A stretch of DNA of 15,460 nt. It comes from Microbacteriaceae bacterium (lineage in GTDB: Bacteria; Actinomycetota; Actinomycetes; Actinomycetales; Microbacteriaceae). The stretch is taken from NCBI GenBank assembly GCA_025463615.1, contig JAODAU010000315.1:1-15460 (forward strand). Direction: 5' to 3'. The position numbers were made by a program, and so were the translations under genes. Positions 13,623-15,460 of the stretch are shown piece after piece. The first letter of the stretch is position 1; each line of letters starts with the position of its first letter. Below the pieces are notes generated by a model. That model searched no databases and was not told the DNA's origin. It was given only the letters and a program-made list of their open reading frames with translations.

Positions 13623-14473
13623 CCCTTGAGGCCGGAGAAGGTCATGGTCGCCACGAACTGGCGCTGGGCCGCGAGGAAGAAGATGATCAGCGGCAGGGTC
13701 GCCACCACGTTGCCGGCCATGAGCAGCGACCACTGCGTGCGCCGCGTGCCCTGGAAATTCGCGAGGCCGAGCTGGATCGTGAACGCGTGGTCGTTGTTGA
13801 TGGCGATGAGCGGCCAGACGAGGTCGTTCCACGACCCGAGCAGGGTGAAGATCGCGAGGGTGGCGAGCGCCGGCTTGGCGAGCGGCAGCACCACGCGGAA
13901 GAAGACGCCCCAGCGACCGCAGCCATCGAGCAGCGCCGCCTCCTCGAGCTCGGCCGGCAGGGAGAGGAAGAACTGCCGCATGAGGAAGATGCCGAATGCG
14001 GAGGCCAGCCACGGCACGATCGCCGCGCCGAGGGTGTCGGTGAGGCCGACCTTCGCGAACATCACGTAGGTGGGGATCATCAGCAGCTGGATCGGGATCA
14101 TCACCGTCGCCACGATGAGGAAGAAGCCCACCGACCGCCCGCGGAACTTGAGCCGCGCGAACCCGTAGCCCGCGAGCGAGCAGAGCACGAGGTGCGAGCC
14201 GATCGCGGCGACCGACACGATGGTGGTGTTGAGCAGCCAGCGCAGCACATCCGAGCCCTGGAAGAGCGCGATGAACCCGTCGAGCGTGAGCCGCGACGGG
14301 ATGAACGGCGGCGGGAACGTGACCAGCTCCTTCGCCGGCGACAGCGCGGCGAGGAACATCTGGATGAACGGGATGAGGAAGATGAGCGCGACGGGCGCGA
14401 GGAACAGGTGCCAGGCGCTCGGTCGCCTGCGCTTCGGCTTGGCCGGGCGCAGCTCGCGCGGGAGTGTGGTCAT
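13619..14473 (-). CDS. Sugar ABC transporter permease (MalG-type)
   Basis: A 284-aa MalG-type permease. It has a basic cytoplasmic start (PKRRRPS, 13-19), a first membrane span at about 22-44, five more spans, an EAA loop at about 175-202 (AELEEAALLDGCGRWGVFF) and the family ending FSGLKG. ATG 14473 shares one base with the upstream permease stop (TGATG). Its own end overlaps the kinase start (ATGA). Together with the upstream permease it forms the membrane channel of the second sugar importer in this window. It differs clearly in sequence from the permeases at 8278-10099, so this is a separate system and not a recent duplicate. Confidence 0.93.
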   Translation of the reverse strand: MTTLPRELRPAKPKRRRPSAWHLFLAPVALIFLIPFIQMFLAALSPAKELVTFPPPFIPSRLTLDGFIALFQGSDVLRWLLNTTIVSVAAIGSHLVLCSLAGYGFARLKFRGRSVGFFLIVATVMIPIQLLMIPTYVMFAKVGLTDTLGAAIVPWLASAFGIFLMRQFFLSLPAELEEAALLDGCGRWGVFFRVVLPLAKPALATLAIFTLLGSWNDLVWPLIAINNDHAFTIQLGLANFQGTRRTQWSLLMAGNVVATLPLIIFFLAAQRQFVATMTFSGLKG

Positions 14474-15438
14474 CAGAATGCCTCGACCTTCGCAAAGCGG
14501 GAGTACAGCACCACGCCGATCGTCACCAGCAGAGTGAACGCGAAGAGCACGTACGCCACCGCCGAACCGTAGCCGAACTGCTGGGTCTGGAACGCCTTCT
14601 CCCAGAGGAAGTAGACGACGGTCTTGGTGGCGTCGAGCGGGCCGCCGCGCGTGGTCGTGTAGACGAGGTCGAACAGCTGGATGGCGCCGATCGTCTGCCA
14701 GATCGTGGCGAAGATGGTCACCGGCGCCAGCTGCGGCCAGCTCACGTGCCAGAACGCCTGCCAGCGGTTGGCGCCGTCGATGCGGGCCGCCTCGAGGAGC
14801 TCGGCAGGCACATCCTGCAGCGCGGCGAGGTAGATCACCGTGGTGAACGCCGCCTCGCCCCAGAGCGACATGACCGCGATCACGACCATGGCCTGGTGCC
14901 GGTCCTCGAGCCAGCCCTGCTGGGGCAGCCCGAGCACGCGCAGCACGTTGTTTACCAGCCCGTACTGCGGGTTGAACAGGTAGGTGGCGAGGATGCCGGT
15001 GGCCGCCGCCGAGGCCACGAACGGCACGAAGATGGCCGTGCGGTAGAACCCGATGAAACGGATCTTGCGGTTGAGCGCCACCGCCAGGAACACCCCGAGG
15101 AAGATCGAGGCGGGCACGAACAGCAGCGTGTAGAGGATGGTGTGGCCGACGGCATCCAGCAGCTCGGGGTCGCTCATGAGCTGCTGGTAGTTCTGCGTTC
15201 CCACGAACTTGGGCTCGGTGAATCCGTCCCACTTCTGCAGCGAGAGCAGCAGCGCCCAGCCCGCCGGGAAGATCGACAGGCCCAGCACGATGAGGGTCGC
15301 CGGCCCGACGAACGACCAACCCTCCACCGCGCGACGCCAGCCCTTGGTGCGGGACCGCTTGCGTGCGTTCCTGAAGTCGGCCGCGCGCGGAACCGGTCGG
15401 CCTAACGTGCGATCCTCGCGGAGTGCCCACTGTGCCAT
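14473..15438 (-). CDS. Sugar ABC transporter permease (MalF-type)
   Basis: A 321-aa MalF-type permease. It has a long basic cytoplasmic N-terminus (about 40 residues, many Arg/Lys), a first span near 43-66 (FVGPATLIVLGLSIFPAGW), an FVGTQNYQQL segment (78-87) typical of the periplasmic loop, and an EAA loop at about 213-240 (ELLEAARIDGANRW). ATG 15438 begins five bases after a TAG stop of an upstream reading frame. There is no clear Shine-Dalgarno, so translation may be coupled to that gene. The operon carries no ATPase gene in the window. Confidence 0.92.
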   Translation of the reverse strand: MAQWALREDRTLGRPVPRAADFRNARKRSRTKGWRRAVEGWSFVGPATLIVLGLSIFPAGWALLLSLQKWDGFTEPKFVGTQNYQQLMSDPELLDAVGHTILYTLLFVPASIFLGVFLAVALNRKIRFIGFYRTAIFVPFVASAAATGILATYLFNPQYGLVNNVLRVLGLPQQGWLEDRHQAMVVIAVMSLWGEAAFTTVIYLAALQDVPAELLEAARIDGANRWQAFWHVSWPQLAPVTIFATIWQTIGAIQLFDLVYTTTRGGPLDATKTVVYFLWEKAFQTQQFGYGSAVAYVLFAFTLLVTIGVVLYSRFAKVEAF

Positions 15439-15443
15439 GGGGG

Positions 15444-15460
15444 CTACTTGTCGTTGAGGG
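15444..15460 (-). CDS. Possible last codons of an upstream gene (binding protein expected)
   Basis: Reading the minus strand, CTC AAC GAC AAG TAG (Leu-Asn-Asp-Lys-stop) ends at 15444, five bases before the permease start. Four codons cannot identify a gene. Operon order (binding protein, MalF, MalG) makes a substrate-binding protein the expectation. This is inference from gene order alone. Confidence 0.3.

Overview
This 15.46 kb window comes from a high-GC Gram-positive chromosome, most likely an actinobacterium of the Microbacteriaceae type. The grounds are strong G/C third-position bias, frequent GTG starts, an actinobacterial-type cytochrome b with the PDWY motif, MalF/MalG-type sugar importers without their own ATPase, and a striking excess of the hexamer GCATCC/GGATGC. 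No RNA gene, insertion sequence, phage gene or CRISPR array was seen.

Layout. (1) 1-2553, + strand: the end of a peptide/nickel-type ABC uptake operon. It holds the tail of one ATPase, a complete second ATPase, and an aminopeptidase P, joined by GTGA overlaps. Together they suggest import of (probably proline-containing) peptides followed by cleavage. (2) 2554-4240, +: a lone cytochrome b resembling the QcrB subunit of the bc1 complex, with no Rieske or cytochrome c gene beside it. It has a close match to the promoter type used by ECF41 sigma factors directly upstream. By alignment from memory it keeps both heme bL histidines and lacks both heme bH histidines. This is the most unusual locus in the window. 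(3) 4241-10099, +: a sugar-uptake operon of LacI-family regulator, FAD-dependent oxidoreductase, lipoprotein binding protein and two permeases. A promoter carrying two TAATGCGTAT operator-like boxes precedes it. A very strong all-GC hairpin separates the binding-protein gene from the permeases. (4) 10104-10724, -: a TetR-family regulator. Its promoter region contains four palindromic AAC-N4-GTT boxes at an exact 16-bp period. (5) 10789-11501, +: a roughly 177-nt leader with two hairpins, then two small overlapping genes of unknown function. (6) 11505-15460, -: a second sugar operon of (binding protein end?), two permeases, two different PfkB-family sugar kinases and an 84-aa orphan. It is tightly packed, with ATGA, GTGA or TGATG junctions.

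How the parts fit. Both sugar importers lack an ATPase gene here and probably share one encoded elsewhere, as MsiK does in Streptomyces. Operon 3 pairs import with a redox enzyme. Operon 6 pairs import with two kinases that could add two phosphates in sequence. The regulators at 4331 and 10104 are the local candidates for sensing the imported sugars. All identifications are from reading the sequence; no database search was run.
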